From assembly GCA_965216845.1 (NCBI GenBank), contig OZ244200.1:2232001-2296000 (forward strand): a DNA stretch of 64,000 bases, read 5' to 3'. Each line of letters begins with the position of its first letter. Position 1 is the stretch's first letter. Origin of the DNA: Panacagrimonas sp965216845 (GTDB lineage: Bacteria; Pseudomonadota; Gammaproteobacteria; Nevskiales; Nevskiaceae). The notes under the pieces were generated by a model that saw only the letters and a program-made list of their open reading frames with translations, was not told where the DNA came from and did no database searches. This document shows positions 21,542 through 29,792 of this stretch, piece by piece. Position numbers and translations under genes: made by a program.

Positions 21542-22051
21542 ATGTCCTACATCACGTCCACGCAGCTGCACGAAGGCCCCGGCATGCCGGAGGAGCTGGC
21601 GCAGCCGTTTGGCGTGGAGGTGGCCCTGATGAGCGCCACCATTGCCGGCGCGGATCGAAGTACCTGGTCAGCCGAAGAGATCGCCGCAGCAGACGCGGCC
21701 TTGCTTTCCATCCAGAACACCATCGCACGCGCGGCGGCGGAGATGAATGCCTACCTGGCCAAGCGCGGCTACAGCCTGCCGCTTTCTGCCGTCCAGTTTC
21801 CGGTGCTCACCTCGTGGTGTCGCAACATCTTTCGCTACCACCACCAGCCGCAGCGCGACCGCACCAACGAGGAGACCGGCCGCATCGAGCGGGACTACCG
21901 CGCCACCCTGCGCGCCCTGACCGAAGTCGCCAAGGGCGTCATCAGCCTGGGCGCGGACGATCCCCTGGACGAAGCCGGCAAGAGCGCCGGCAGCCCCGGC
22001 TACGTGGAACCCTGCCGGGAGTTCACCCGTGAATCGTTGCGTGACTATTGA
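21542..22051 (+). CDS. DUF1320 head-tail adaptor (Mu gp36-like)
   Basis: 169 residues from ATG 21542; a longer frame upstream crosses the REP repeat and the preceding gene and is rejected. Helical DUF1320 pattern: AALLSIQNTIARAAAEMNAY, LAKRGYSLPLSAVQFPVLTS, WCRNIFRYHHQPQRDRTNEE, and a C-terminal RDYRATLRALTEVAKGVISL. In Mu the homologue gp36 connects head and tail. The next gene begins two bases after the stop. Confidence 0.88.
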   Translation: MSYITSTQLHEGPGMPEELAQPFGVEVALMSATIAGADRSTWSAEEIAAADAALLSIQNTIARAAAEMNAYLAKRGYSLPLSAVQFPVLTSWCRNIFRYHHQPQRDRTNEETGRIERDYRATLRALTEVAKGVISLGADDPLDEAGKSAGSPGYVEPCREFTRESLRDY

Positions 22052-22053
22052 TC

Positions 22054-22491
22054 ATGCCGACGCTGGCGTTCCCAACGGCGGATGTGATCGAGCGCCTGCA
22101 GGCCTCGGCCGAGCTGAAGTTCGTCGGTCTTGCGGTGGATCTGCAAGCGGCGCTCAATACCCCGCCGCGCGTGGATCCGGCTGTGTTTCTGATCGCCAGC
22201 AGCAGCGGCGGTCCGATCAAGTTCTCCGGCTCGCCGGTGCAACAGGAACGCATCAGCTCACTGACGCTGATCACCTGGGTGCGCAATCACGGCACGCCCG
22301 CCGCCGTACGGGCGGAGATGGACGCCGCGCTGGCCGCCATCGACGCCCGCCTGGCCGGCTTCTCGCCAGGCAATCCGCCCTTCGGCGCGCTGCGCTTCAC
22401 CGCCAGCCGCGACGAATTCGCGCACGCGTCCTGGCTGGTTACCCAATCGATTTACGAGTGCAGCTGGAATTTTTCAGCGCCGATTCAGTGA
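22054..22491 (+). CDS. DUF1834/gp37-like tail completion protein
   Basis: 145 residues. The order of helix and strands (ADVIERLQASAELKFVGLAV, PAVFLIASSSGGPIKFSGSP, RISSLTLITWVRNHGTPAAV, FGALRFTASRDEFAHASWLV, and a final WNFSA) fits the small tail-completion or terminator proteins that follow DUF1320 in Mu-like phages. It would cap the tail and join it to the head. ATG 22054 is preferred over a TTG at 22048. The assignment is mainly by position and shape. Confidence 0.72.
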   Translation: MPTLAFPTADVIERLQASAELKFVGLAVDLQAALNTPPRVDPAVFLIASSSGGPIKFSGSPVQQERISSLTLITWVRNHGTPAAVRAEMDAALAAIDARLAGFSPGNPPFGALRFTASRDEFAHASWLVTQSIYECSWNFSAPIQ

Positions 22492-22498
22492 GGTCCGC

Positions 22499-22672
22499 AT
22501 GAAAACCCCCATCCGACACGGCGACTGGCGCGTCATCAACGGCGAGACCGTGGACGTCAGCCATGCGCCCCAAGCAGCGTCGGCGCCGAAAGCGGACGTA
22601 GGGCGGGCCACGCCCGCCGATCCGCCGGCGCCAAAGGCGCGCCGCCGCCGCAAATCCAAGTCCGAGGGCTAA
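22499..22672 (+). CDS. Small basic tail-region protein
   Basis: A 57-residue frame (MKTPIRHGDWRVINGETVDV to a basic end KARRRRKSKSEG). AGG lies four bases before ATG 22499. The stop is three bases before the tail-tube start. A REP-like palindrome is inserted in frame and encodes VGRATPAD. The position between tail-completion and tail-tube genes is where Mu has a small DUF2635 protein, but similarity cannot be claimed by eye. Confidence 0.7.
   Translation: MKTPIRHGDWRVINGETVDVSHAPQAASAPKADVGRATPADPPAPKARRRRKSKSEG
22598..22618 (+). repeat. REP-like palindrome, copy 9 (inside small gene)
   Basis: GTAG GGCGGGC CAC GCCCGCC, in frame in the 57-residue gene. The frame is kept, so the insertion lengthened a disordered linker. 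Confidence 0.82.
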
Positions 22673-22675
22673 GAC

Positions 22676-23920
22676 ATGGCACAACCCGATCTGCAAAAAT
22701 TCAACCGGCGCGGCCTGGCCATCAAGCTGCAATCGTCCGAGGGCGCGCCGGAAACGCCAGACGCCGGCGCCGACGGCCTGCGGCTCTACGACGGCCAGTC
22801 CGGCACCGAGGTGGACGTGACCGAGGACAACGTGGATCGGCCGCACTTTGCCGGCAACCAGATCTACGTTTCCAACCGTCGCGCCTTTATCCAGGGCAAC
22901 TTTCGGCTCTACCCGCCGCAGACGCCGGGGGATGCGTCCGACGGCACGCCGGACTGCCACATCGCCCTGCTGCCAGGCGGCATGACGCGGGTGCTGGACG
23001 CGGCCGGGCGCAAGACCACCTACAACCCGATTAGCGAGGCCATTCCGGTTGCCACCGCCTACTGGTGGCACGCCGGCACCCACAAGCGGGTGACCGACGC
23101 GCGCAACGCGATCTCGGCGCTGGCGCTGACCGTGGGTCAGCGCTTCCAGGGTCAGCTGCGCGTGCAGGGCTCGTATGAAGACGTTCTGGAGGAGGCCCTG
23201 CCGAGCATCACGCTCAGCGACACCGACGGCCCGGTAGTGGAGGCGGACAACAGCCGCACGCAGATCACCGAGCTGCCCGGCGGCAGCCCGCTGAACGTGT
23301 GGGGCAAGAGCCTGAGTCTGGATTTTGGATCGCAGCTGCAGACAAAAGAGTTCACCGAGCACAAGACCAACAGCATCGACGGCCGCACGCCGACCTGGAC
23401 GTTGCGCCTGGCGCGCACCGCTAAAGTGGATTTTGATCCTTGGGCCGTGCGCGACGCCGGCACGTTCATCACTGCCGCGCTGCGCGTCAAGCAGGACGAC
23501 GGCCGTTATTCCATGCTCAGCATTCGCGGCCAGGTCCGCGACATCAACGAGGCCGACATCGACGGCGACTACGGCTGGGAGCTGTCCGGCCCCTGCGTCG
23601 CCAGCTCCGCCGGCGGCGATGAGTTCCTGATCGAGTTCGGCGACGTGTCGTTGAATCTCACCGGCACGCTGTCAGACGGAACCCAGAGCACGGCGTACAG
23701 CGGCACCACCGCGCTCACCGCCGAGGGCGAGTACACGGCGCCGCTGGCCTGGGACATCAGCGCCGGCACGCTGCCCTCGGGCCTGTCCATCAACGCCGGT
23801 ACCGGCGAGATCAGCGGCACGCCGGACACCGTGGAGGAACAGACCTTCACCGTGCGCGCCACGTCGGCTGACGGCCAGATCGCCACCCGCGAGCAGACGG
23901 TCGATATCGCCGCGCCGTAA
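22676..23920 (+). CDS. Tail tube protein with C-terminal Ig-like domain
   Basis: 414 residues. The N-terminal 320 residues are beta-rich with VTEDNVDRPHFAGNQIYVSN and MTRVLDAAGRKTTYNPISEA and would polymerise as the tail tube. The C-terminal 85 residues form a putative Ig-like domain of the He_PIG type (LAWDISAGTLPSGLSINAGT followed by GEISGTPDTVEEQTFTV). Such Ig domains decorate the outside of siphophage tails, as in lambda gpV. No tail sheath gene follows, so the tail is expected to be non-contractile. Confidence 0.82.
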   Translation: MAQPDLQKFNRRGLAIKLQSSEGAPETPDAGADGLRLYDGQSGTEVDVTEDNVDRPHFAGNQIYVSNRRAFIQGNFRLYPPQTPGDASDGTPDCHIALLPGGMTRVLDAAGRKTTYNPISEAIPVATAYWWHAGTHKRVTDARNAISALALTVGQRFQGQLRVQGSYEDVLEEALPSITLSDTDGPVVEADNSRTQITELPGGSPLNVWGKSLSLDFGSQLQTKEFTEHKTNSIDGRTPTWTLRLARTAKVDFDPWAVRDAGTFITAALRVKQDDGRYSMLSIRGQVRDINEADIDGDYGWELSGPCVASSAGGDEFLIEFGDVSLNLTGTLSDGTQSTAYSGTTALTAEGEYTAPLAWDISAGTLPSGLSINAGTGEISGTPDTVEEQTFTVRATSADGQIATREQTVDIAAP

Positions 23921-23926
23921 ACGCGC

Positions 23927-23966
23927 CCCTCACCCCAGCCCTCTCCCCGCTCGCGGGGAGAGGGAG
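23927..23966. repeat. Palindromic repeat, CCCTCTCCC family, copy B
   Basis: CCCTCACCCC AGCCCTCTCCCC GCTC GCGGGGAGAGGG, between the tail-tube stop and the chaperone gene. It is related to the repeat at 10024-10058, and could also act as an mRNA hairpin. Confidence 0.75.
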
Positions 23967-23994
23967 TTACACGAACCGCACATCAGGAGTCAGC

Positions 23995-24357
23995 ATGGCT
24001 ACGTCGTTCAGCATCAAGAAAAAAGTGGACACCTTTTCCCGTCGCATCGAGCTGGCGATTCCGCCGGAGAATCCCGAGATCAGCGGGCATATCACCGTGG
24101 ATTTCCGGGTCCGCTCCAAGGCGGATGTGGCGCAGCTGGCCGAGCGCGGCCTGCCGGACGAGGAGTACATCCCGGAGATCGTGGCGGCGGTGCACGGCCT
24201 GGGCAACCCGGAGACGGACGAGGAGCTCAGCGGCGCGGCCGCGCTTGATGAGGTGCTGACCGGGCACTATTCGATGTATCTGGTGCCGGCCATCGTCAGC
24301 AGCTATTTCGAGCAGTTCAACGAGGCGCGGCGGGGAAACTCGCGCAAGCGGCGCTAG
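23995..24357 (+). CDS. Tail assembly chaperone, short form (lambda gpG-like)
   Basis: 120 residues. It would coat the tape-measure protein during tail assembly. The N-terminus (MATSFSIKKKVDTFSRRIEL) and the acidic middle (VAAVHGLGNPETDEELSGAA) are typical of small chaperones that lie between the tail tube and tape measure. Near its end, at 24333-24339, is the slippery heptamer GGGAAAC in the correct phase (G GGA AAC), allowing a -1 shift into the overlapping frame that ends at 24716. Position and slippery site together support the assignment. Confidence 0.82.
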   Translation: MATSFSIKKKVDTFSRRIELAIPPENPEISGHITVDFRVRSKADVAQLAERGLPDEEYIPEIVAAVHGLGNPETDEELSGAAALDEVLTGHYSMYLVPAIVSSYFEQFNEARRGNSRKRR

Positions 24358-24716
24358 CGCTCTACGGGATTCAGCCGCAGGAGCTACCCGAGCATGAGTC
24401 TGCGCCGCCGACCCCGCAGCGTCGTGAGGTCAGCGGCGCGGCGTTCTTTTCTTCTGAACGAGAAAAGGACGCCGCCCGCGCGCAGATCCAAGTCTGGTCC
24501 TGCAATTGGCTGGCGTTCGAAGTGTTCGAACACTGCCAGCTGAGCCTGTCGGTGGGCGTGGGCGTGCATTACAACGGCGTCAGCGCCCGCGAGGTGCACA
24601 GCGCCTGTCTCATGCTGCGCGTGCCTGGCATCCAATGGCCGGACGTGCTGGCTGATGCGCAGTTCATGGGGCGGATTGTGTCCAACGCGCTCAATCAGCG
24701 GCGCGGCGGGGATTAG
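23995..24716 (+). CDS. Tail assembly chaperone, frameshift-extended form (lambda gpGT-like)
   Basis: A -1 shift at GGGAAAC would join 115 codons of the first frame to 125 codons of the second, giving about 240 residues. The second frame is open through the overlap and has no plausible independent start near the junction; it reads LAQAALALYGIQPQELPEHE, then IQVWSCNWLAFEVFEHCQL and ARGVHSAC-like sequence around 24590-24615 (AREVHSACLMLRVPGIQWPD). As in lambda, the extended part would contact the tail tube while the common part binds the tape measure. The stop is three bases before the tape-measure GTG. Confidence 0.75.
24333..24339 (+). other. Programmed -1 ribosomal slippage site GGGAAAC
   Basis: The heptamer fits X XXY YYZ (G GGA AAC) in phase with the chaperone frame, 18 bases before its TAG stop. 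It is close to the lambda G/T site GGGAAAG. Location and phase are those expected for a tail-chaperone frameshift. Confidence 0.75.
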
Positions 24717-24719
24717 AGC

Positions 24720-27700
24720 GTGACCACGCAAACCGTCACCCTGCGCCTGGTCGCCGAAGGCGGGCAACTCGTCGGGACCGTCCGGTCCTCCCGAGAGGCT
24801 GTCGACAAGCTCGGTGCCGGTGCGCGCCAGACGGGCGGGCAATTCCAACAACTGAGCCGGCAATCCAACAGTCTGGGCGCCCAGCTCGGCAGTCTGCGCG
24901 CCATCGCCGGCGGCCTCGCCAAAAGTTTTGCCGCCGGCCTGGGCATCGGCGGGCTGACCGCCGCGATGGGCGCCGGCGTCGGCAGCGCGCGCGCCTTTGG
25001 TAAATCAATGGCCGAGGTCAGCACGCTGCTGGATGACACCTCTGGCCTGGAACAACAGCGCCAGCAGGTGCGCCAGCTGGCGCAGGATTACGGCACCGCC
25101 GCGACTCAGCAGTCGCAGGCGCTGTACCAGATCATCAGCGCCGGGCAGGAAGGCGCGGCGGCGATGTCCACGCTGGATACCGCCAACCGCCTGGCCATTG
25201 GCGGCGTGACCGATATCGCCACCGCCGCCGATGGCTTGACCAGCGTGCTCAACGCCTATGGTGATCAGGTCGGCTCGGCGGTGGATGTCAGCGATACGCT
25301 GTTCGTGGGGATGCGGCAGGGCAAAACGACGATTGGCGAACTGTCCGGCAGCCTCGGCCAGGTGGCGCCGATCGCGGCAACGGTGGGCGTGGAGTTCACC
25401 GAGTTGGTGTCCGCGATTTCGGCGGTGACCAGCGGCGGCGTCCGCACCGCCGAGGCGGTGACGCAGATCCGCGGCGTATTGACCAGCGTGCTCAAGCCGA
25501 GCGCCGAGGCCGCCAGGCTGGCTCAGGAAGTCGGTTTGCAGTTCAACACGCAAGCGATCGCCGCCAAGGGGCTGGCCGGATTTCTCGAGGATGTCCGCGC
25601 CAAAACCGGCGGCAGTCAGGAGGCCATGTCAACGCTGTTCGGGTCGGTGGAGGGCCTGAACGCCGTGTTTGCGCTGACCGGCAATCAGGCCCAGCAATTC
25701 GGTGACAATCTCGCGGCGATGGAACAGCGTGCCGGCGCCACGGAAGCGGCCTTCGGCAAGATGAGCGAGGAGGCGGATTTTGCCCTGAACCGGATGAAAT
25801 CGGCTGCGCAGGATGGGCTGGTGAGCATCGGCGACAGCATTCTGCGCACCATCGCGCCGGCGGCGCTGGCCTTTGCGGACAACATCGAGAGCATCACCGG
25901 TGGCATTACGACCGTGGCCACCGTCGCCGCGGTGGCGCTCGGCGGTCGGCTGACCGGCGCCTTGGCCGCCACCGCCAGGCAGTTCGTTGTCAACCAGGCC
26001 AGCGCGATCCGCTATCAAGCGACGCTGGCCAGCATGGCTGGCGTGTCGAGCACTGCCGCCGCAAGCCAGATCGCGCTCTCGCGCGGCGCTGCCGCTGCGC
26101 GGGGCGCCATGAGCTTGCTGGGCGGACCTGCTGGTGTGATCACCATCGCAGGCGCGGCGCTGGTTTACTTTGTTTCACAGCTGGAAACGTCCGCTGAGCG
26201 CTCGCAACGCCTGGATGACCGGCTGCGCGAACTCAAAGGGGGGCTGGAGGCCGTGGCCGCCGCCGCCACCCTCAAGGAGCTGGATGAAACCCAGCGACGC
26301 ATTGATCGGGTGACGGCGGAAATCGAGTTTCTGAATCAGGCCGCCGAACGCAGCCAGCTGACGCAGTTTCAGTCGCAGCAGCTGGCCGACTACAACACCG
26401 AACTCGGCCAGCTGATCGAGCTGGAAGGCCTCCTGTCCGAGCGCCACGCCGAGCAGGCGCAACAGGCGGCGATCGCCGCCTCCAGCGTCGGCAATCTGGA
26501 ACAGGAAGTGCGCGCCGCGGTGGACGCCACGCTCGCCGGTATCCCCACGCTGGAAAGCTTTGCCGAGGGCGTGGACGACGTTCACAAGAAGAGCCGGGAA
26601 GCCGCCAAGGCCGCCAAGGCGGCACAGCGCGAGCTGGCGCAATTCACCCAGGCGGTGGAAAAACACACCGAATCGCTCATTGCCGCCGAAGCCGCCAAGA
26701 TTGATGCCCTGCGCAACGAGCAGGAAACCCTGCGCGTGCTGGAGCGCGAGCTGGATCTGGTGCGTCAGGGCCTGGCGGTCGACGATGCCCGCAACCAGGC
26801 CGCGCGTGAGGCGCTGGCGCTGGCCAGGGACAAGGCCGAGGCCGCCGGTGATGCGCTGGATGCCAGCCGCATTCAGGCGCAGATCGACGCCGAAGCGGTC
26901 ACGGACCGGATTCGCGGGATTGATCAAACCCGCAGCGCCAATGAAGAAGCGGCCGATGCCGCCCGGCAGGCCTGGGAACGCACCGGTGAGCAGATCCAGG
27001 AGGCGCTGACCGACAGCATCTTCCGCGCCCTGGAAGCGGGTGAGAACGAGTTCGACGTGTTTCTGGACTCCATCATCAACACCGCCAAGGCCACCGCGAT
27101 CCGGCTGTCGGTGGAGTGGGTGTTTTCACCCATCACCGGCGCCATCCAGGGCGTGCTCAGCGGCGCCGGCATCGGCGGTGCGGGCGGTGCGTCGAACGCT
27201 TTGTTCGGCGGTGGTCTGGCCGGAATCACCGGCGGCTTCGGCGCCAGCAGTAACGCCCTGGCCGGATTGTTTGCCGGCGGATTCACCACCCAGGGTCTGG
27301 CGGCGGCGTTGCCGGCAGCTGGCATTCTGGGGGGCGCCGGATATCTGGGCAGCAGCCTGTTGGGCGCCAGTTCCGGCGGCGCACTGGGCGGTGGTGCGGG
27401 ATCGGTGCTGGGCTATGGCCTGGGCGCGGCCGGCAGCCTGGGCGGACCCGTCGGCGCGGTCATCGGAACCGCGGTGGGTACCGCGGTGGGTGAAATCCTG
27501 GCCGGCGGCGGTGGCTCAAACACGCGGACCAGCTTTGCCGGCACCCTGGATCAGGGCGGCTTCAGCAACCGGCTGCCCGGCGGCTATGGCGATCTTTTTT
27601 CCCAGCTGGGTGGCCCCATCGGCAGCCTGGCGTCCGGCTCGCCCAATCTGGAAGCGGCGGACCGCGCCGCGCTGGAACTGACCGAGCGCCTGGACACGTT

Positions 27701-29792
27701 GTTTAGCGACATCTTCACCCTCGGCAGCCAGGCGGCGGACAGCCTGGGCCTGAGCATTGGCGACTTCTCCCACCAGGTGGAAGGCGCCATCCGACTGGTG
27801 GACGGACAAGTCGTCGCCGAGAGTGTGGAGGACATCATCGGCCAGGTCGGCGAAGCGGCCGACGCCCTGGCACAGTCGGTTTTACCCGGCATTGAAGCGT
27901 TTCAAAACGAGGGTGAAAGCCTGTTTGACACCTTGGTGCGGGTGGCGCAAAACGCCGCTGCCGTATCGCAGGTGCTGGACCAGTTCGGGATCGACATGGA
28001 CCTCACCGGCGCCCAGCTGATCCAGTTTTCACAAGACCTGCTGACCCACTTCGGCGGCAGCCTGGACGCGTTGGCGCAAGCCTCCGCCAGCTTCTATCAG
28101 AACTTTTTCACCGAGGCCGAGCGCTTCGACACGCTGGGGCAAAACCTGAACGCGACCCTCGGTGAGCTGGGCCTGACGCTGCCGGCCTCGCGCGACGGAT
28201 TCCGCGACCTGGTCACCGGGCTGGATCTGACCACCGAGGCCGGGCGTGCCACGTTTGCCGCCTTGCTGCAGGCCAGCGACGCCGCCAATGTGTATTACGC
28301 GACGCTCGAACAACAGGCCGCCGCGTTCTATCAGCGCTTTGCGCCGGCGGCCGTGCAGTTCGCGGATCTGCAGGCGCAGATGGCCGCGGCCGTCTCCGCC
28401 GTCGGGCAGACGATTCCACCCACGCGCGCCGAGTTTTATTCACTGGTCACCGCGCTACAAAGCGCCGGTTCGGCGGGTGCGTCGGCGGCGCAGCAGCTCA
28501 TCGCCGCGTCTGCCACGGCAGACGCCTATTACACGCAGCTCGAACAACAGGCCGCCCAGGCGGCACAACAAGCCCAGGCCGATGCACAGGCCGCTCAGCG
28601 CGCCGCGCAGGAACAGGCGCGTGCACAGCAATCGGCGGCCCGCGCCGCGGATCAACGTGCCGCCCAGCGCGCGCGCGCCGAGGCCAGCCGCCAGTCCCAG
28701 ATTGACCGCGCTCGCCAGCAGGCGCGCGAACAGGAACGGCGGGCGCAGCAGCAGGCGGCCGAAGAAGCAAGGCGCCAGGCCGAACAGCGGCGCAATTTCG
28801 AGCGCTCCTTGCGCGATCAGATCGACCTGATCGGGCTGCAAGGCCGCGAGCTGGAGCTGGAACGCCTGAAGCAGGATTACCAGGCCAAGCGCGAGCAGGC
28901 GCGCGAGGCCGGCGCCAGCCTGGCGCTGGTCGAGCAGTACTACGGCCGGCAACGCGCCGCTATTGCCGAGCGCTATGCGCAAGAAGCGCTGGCCGAGCAG
29001 CAACGGGCGGTGGATGAAGCCGGCGAGGCCTTGCGCGCCGCCTATCAGCGCCAGGCCGATGCGCTGCAATCCACCATCGAGCGCTTTACCGAGATTGCTC
29101 GTTCATTGGGTGACTTCCGCAGTGAGCTGGACACCCAGGGCGCGTCGCTGCTGAACCCGCGCGCCTTGTATGAGGCGCTGCGATCGCAGTTTGAACAAAC
29201 CAGCTCGCTGGCCGCTAGCGGTGATGTCAATGCGCTGGCTTCGCTGGAGGATGTGTCGCGCCAATTCCTGGACGCCTCACAGGACATCAACGCCTCTAGC
29301 CAGGCGTATTTTCAGGATCTGGACGCGGTCAAATCCGCCATCGACCTGGCCAGGGGCAGCGCCGAATTCGAGGCATCCGCCGCGCAGACCGAGTTCGATC
29401 TGCTAACCCAGCAGGTGTCCAGCTTGATCGATATTGAAGACGCCGTGCTGTCGGTCGAGCAGGCCATCATCAACCTGCAGAACGCGCAGGCGGCGGTGGG
29501 CACCGCCACCCCGGTGCGCACGGATGCCAGCATCGCGCCGGTGTCGCCGCCCATCGGGTTGCCGGCCACCGGTGGCGGCGGTAGCGACGGCGATGGCGGC
29601 ACCCTGATCACCGCCGTCAAGGAAGTGAGCAATACGCTGCGCCAGCAGGACCGCGAGTCGGTGCTCAATCTGAAAGTGGTGACCAGCGATCCGCAAACCT
29701 TGGCGGAGCTGGTGCTCAAGGAATTCAAGGTCCGCTCGCGTAATCGTGAAGTCGTGGTCTATGCGGGCGGCATTGGCGAGGACGACGACTGA
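24720..29792 (+). CDS. Tail tape measure protein
   Basis: 1690 residues from GTG 24720. It sets tail length and passes through the membrane during DNA injection. The N-terminal 350 residues match the TP901 core family (YGTAATQQSQALYQIISAGQ, NRLAIGGVTDIATAADGLTS, GSLGQVAPIAATVGVEFTEL, SVEGLNAVFALTGNQAQQFG). Hydrophobic Gly/Ala-rich stretches near residues 395-490 and 800-930 are likely membrane-active. Long coiled coils follow (about residues 1260-1450, rich in Gln/Ala/Arg). By the usual 1.5 angstrom per residue rule, a long flexible tail of roughly 250 nm is expected (inference). Confidence 0.95.
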   Translation: MTTQTVTLRLVAEGGQLVGTVRSSREAVDKLGAGARQTGGQFQQLSRQSNSLGAQLGSLRAIAGGLAKSFAAGLGIGGLTAAMGAGVGSARAFGKSMAEVSTLLDDTSGLEQQRQQVRQLAQDYGTAATQQSQALYQIISAGQEGAAAMSTLDTANRLAIGGVTDIATAADGLTSVLNAYGDQVGSAVDVSDTLFVGMRQGKTTIGELSGSLGQVAPIAATVGVEFTELVSAISAVTSGGVRTAEAVTQIRGVLTSVLKPSAEAARLAQEVGLQFNTQAIAAKGLAGFLEDVRAKTGGSQEAMSTLFGSVEGLNAVFALTGNQAQQFGDNLAAMEQRAGATEAAFGKMSEEADFALNRMKSAAQDGLVSIGDSILRTIAPAALAFADNIESITGGITTVATVAAVALGGRLTGALAATARQFVVNQASAIRYQATLASMAGVSSTAAASQIALSRGAAAARGAMSLLGGPAGVITIAGAALVYFVSQLETSAERSQRLDDRLRELKGGLEAVAAAATLKELDETQRRIDRVTAEIEFLNQAAERSQLTQFQSQQLADYNTELGQLIELEGLLSERHAEQAQQAAIAASSVGNLEQEVRAAVDATLAGIPTLESFAEGVDDVHKKSREAAKAAKAAQRELAQFTQAVEKHTESLIAAEAAKIDALRNEQETLRVLERELDLVRQGLAVDDARNQAAREALALARDKAEAAGDALDASRIQAQIDAEAVTDRIRGIDQTRSANEEAADAARQAWERTGEQIQEALTDSIFRALEAGENEFDVFLDSIINTAKATAIRLSVEWVFSPITGAIQGVLSGAGIGGAGGASNALFGGGLAGITGGFGASSNALAGLFAGGFTTQGLAAALPAAGILGGAGYLGSSLLGASSGGALGGGAGSVLGYGLGAAGSLGGPVGAVIGTAVGTAVGEILAGGGGSNTRTSFAGTLDQGGFSNRLPGGYGDLFSQLGGPIGSLASGSPNLEAADRAALELTERLDTLFSDIFTLGSQAADSLGLSIGDFSHQVEGAIRLVDGQVVAESVEDIIGQVGEAADALAQSVLPGIEAFQNEGESLFDTLVRVAQNAAAVSQVLDQFGIDMDLTGAQLIQFSQDLLTHFGGSLDALAQASASFYQNFFTEAERFDTLGQNLNATLGELGLTLPASRDGFRDLVTGLDLTTEAGRATFAALLQASDAANVYYATLEQQAAAFYQRFAPAAVQFADLQAQMAAAVSAVGQTIPPTRAEFYSLVTALQSAGSAGASAAQQLIAASATADAYYTQLEQQAAQAAQQAQADAQAAQRAAQEQARAQQSAARAADQRAAQRARAEASRQSQIDRARQQAREQERRAQQQAAEEARRQAEQRRNFERSLRDQIDLIGLQGRELELERLKQDYQAKREQAREAGASLALVEQYYGRQRAAIAERYAQEALAEQQRAVDEAGEALRAAYQRQADALQSTIERFTEIARSLGDFRSELDTQGASLLNPRALYEALRSQFEQTSSLAASGDVNALASLEDVSRQFLDASQDINASSQAYFQDLDAVKSAIDLARGSAEFEASAAQTEFDLLTQQVSSLIDIEDAVLSVEQAIINLQNAQAAVGTATPVRTDASIAPVSPPIGLPATGGGGSDGDGGTLITAVKEVSNTLRQQDRESVLNLKVVTSDPQTLAELVLKEFKVRSRNREVVVYAGGIGEDDD

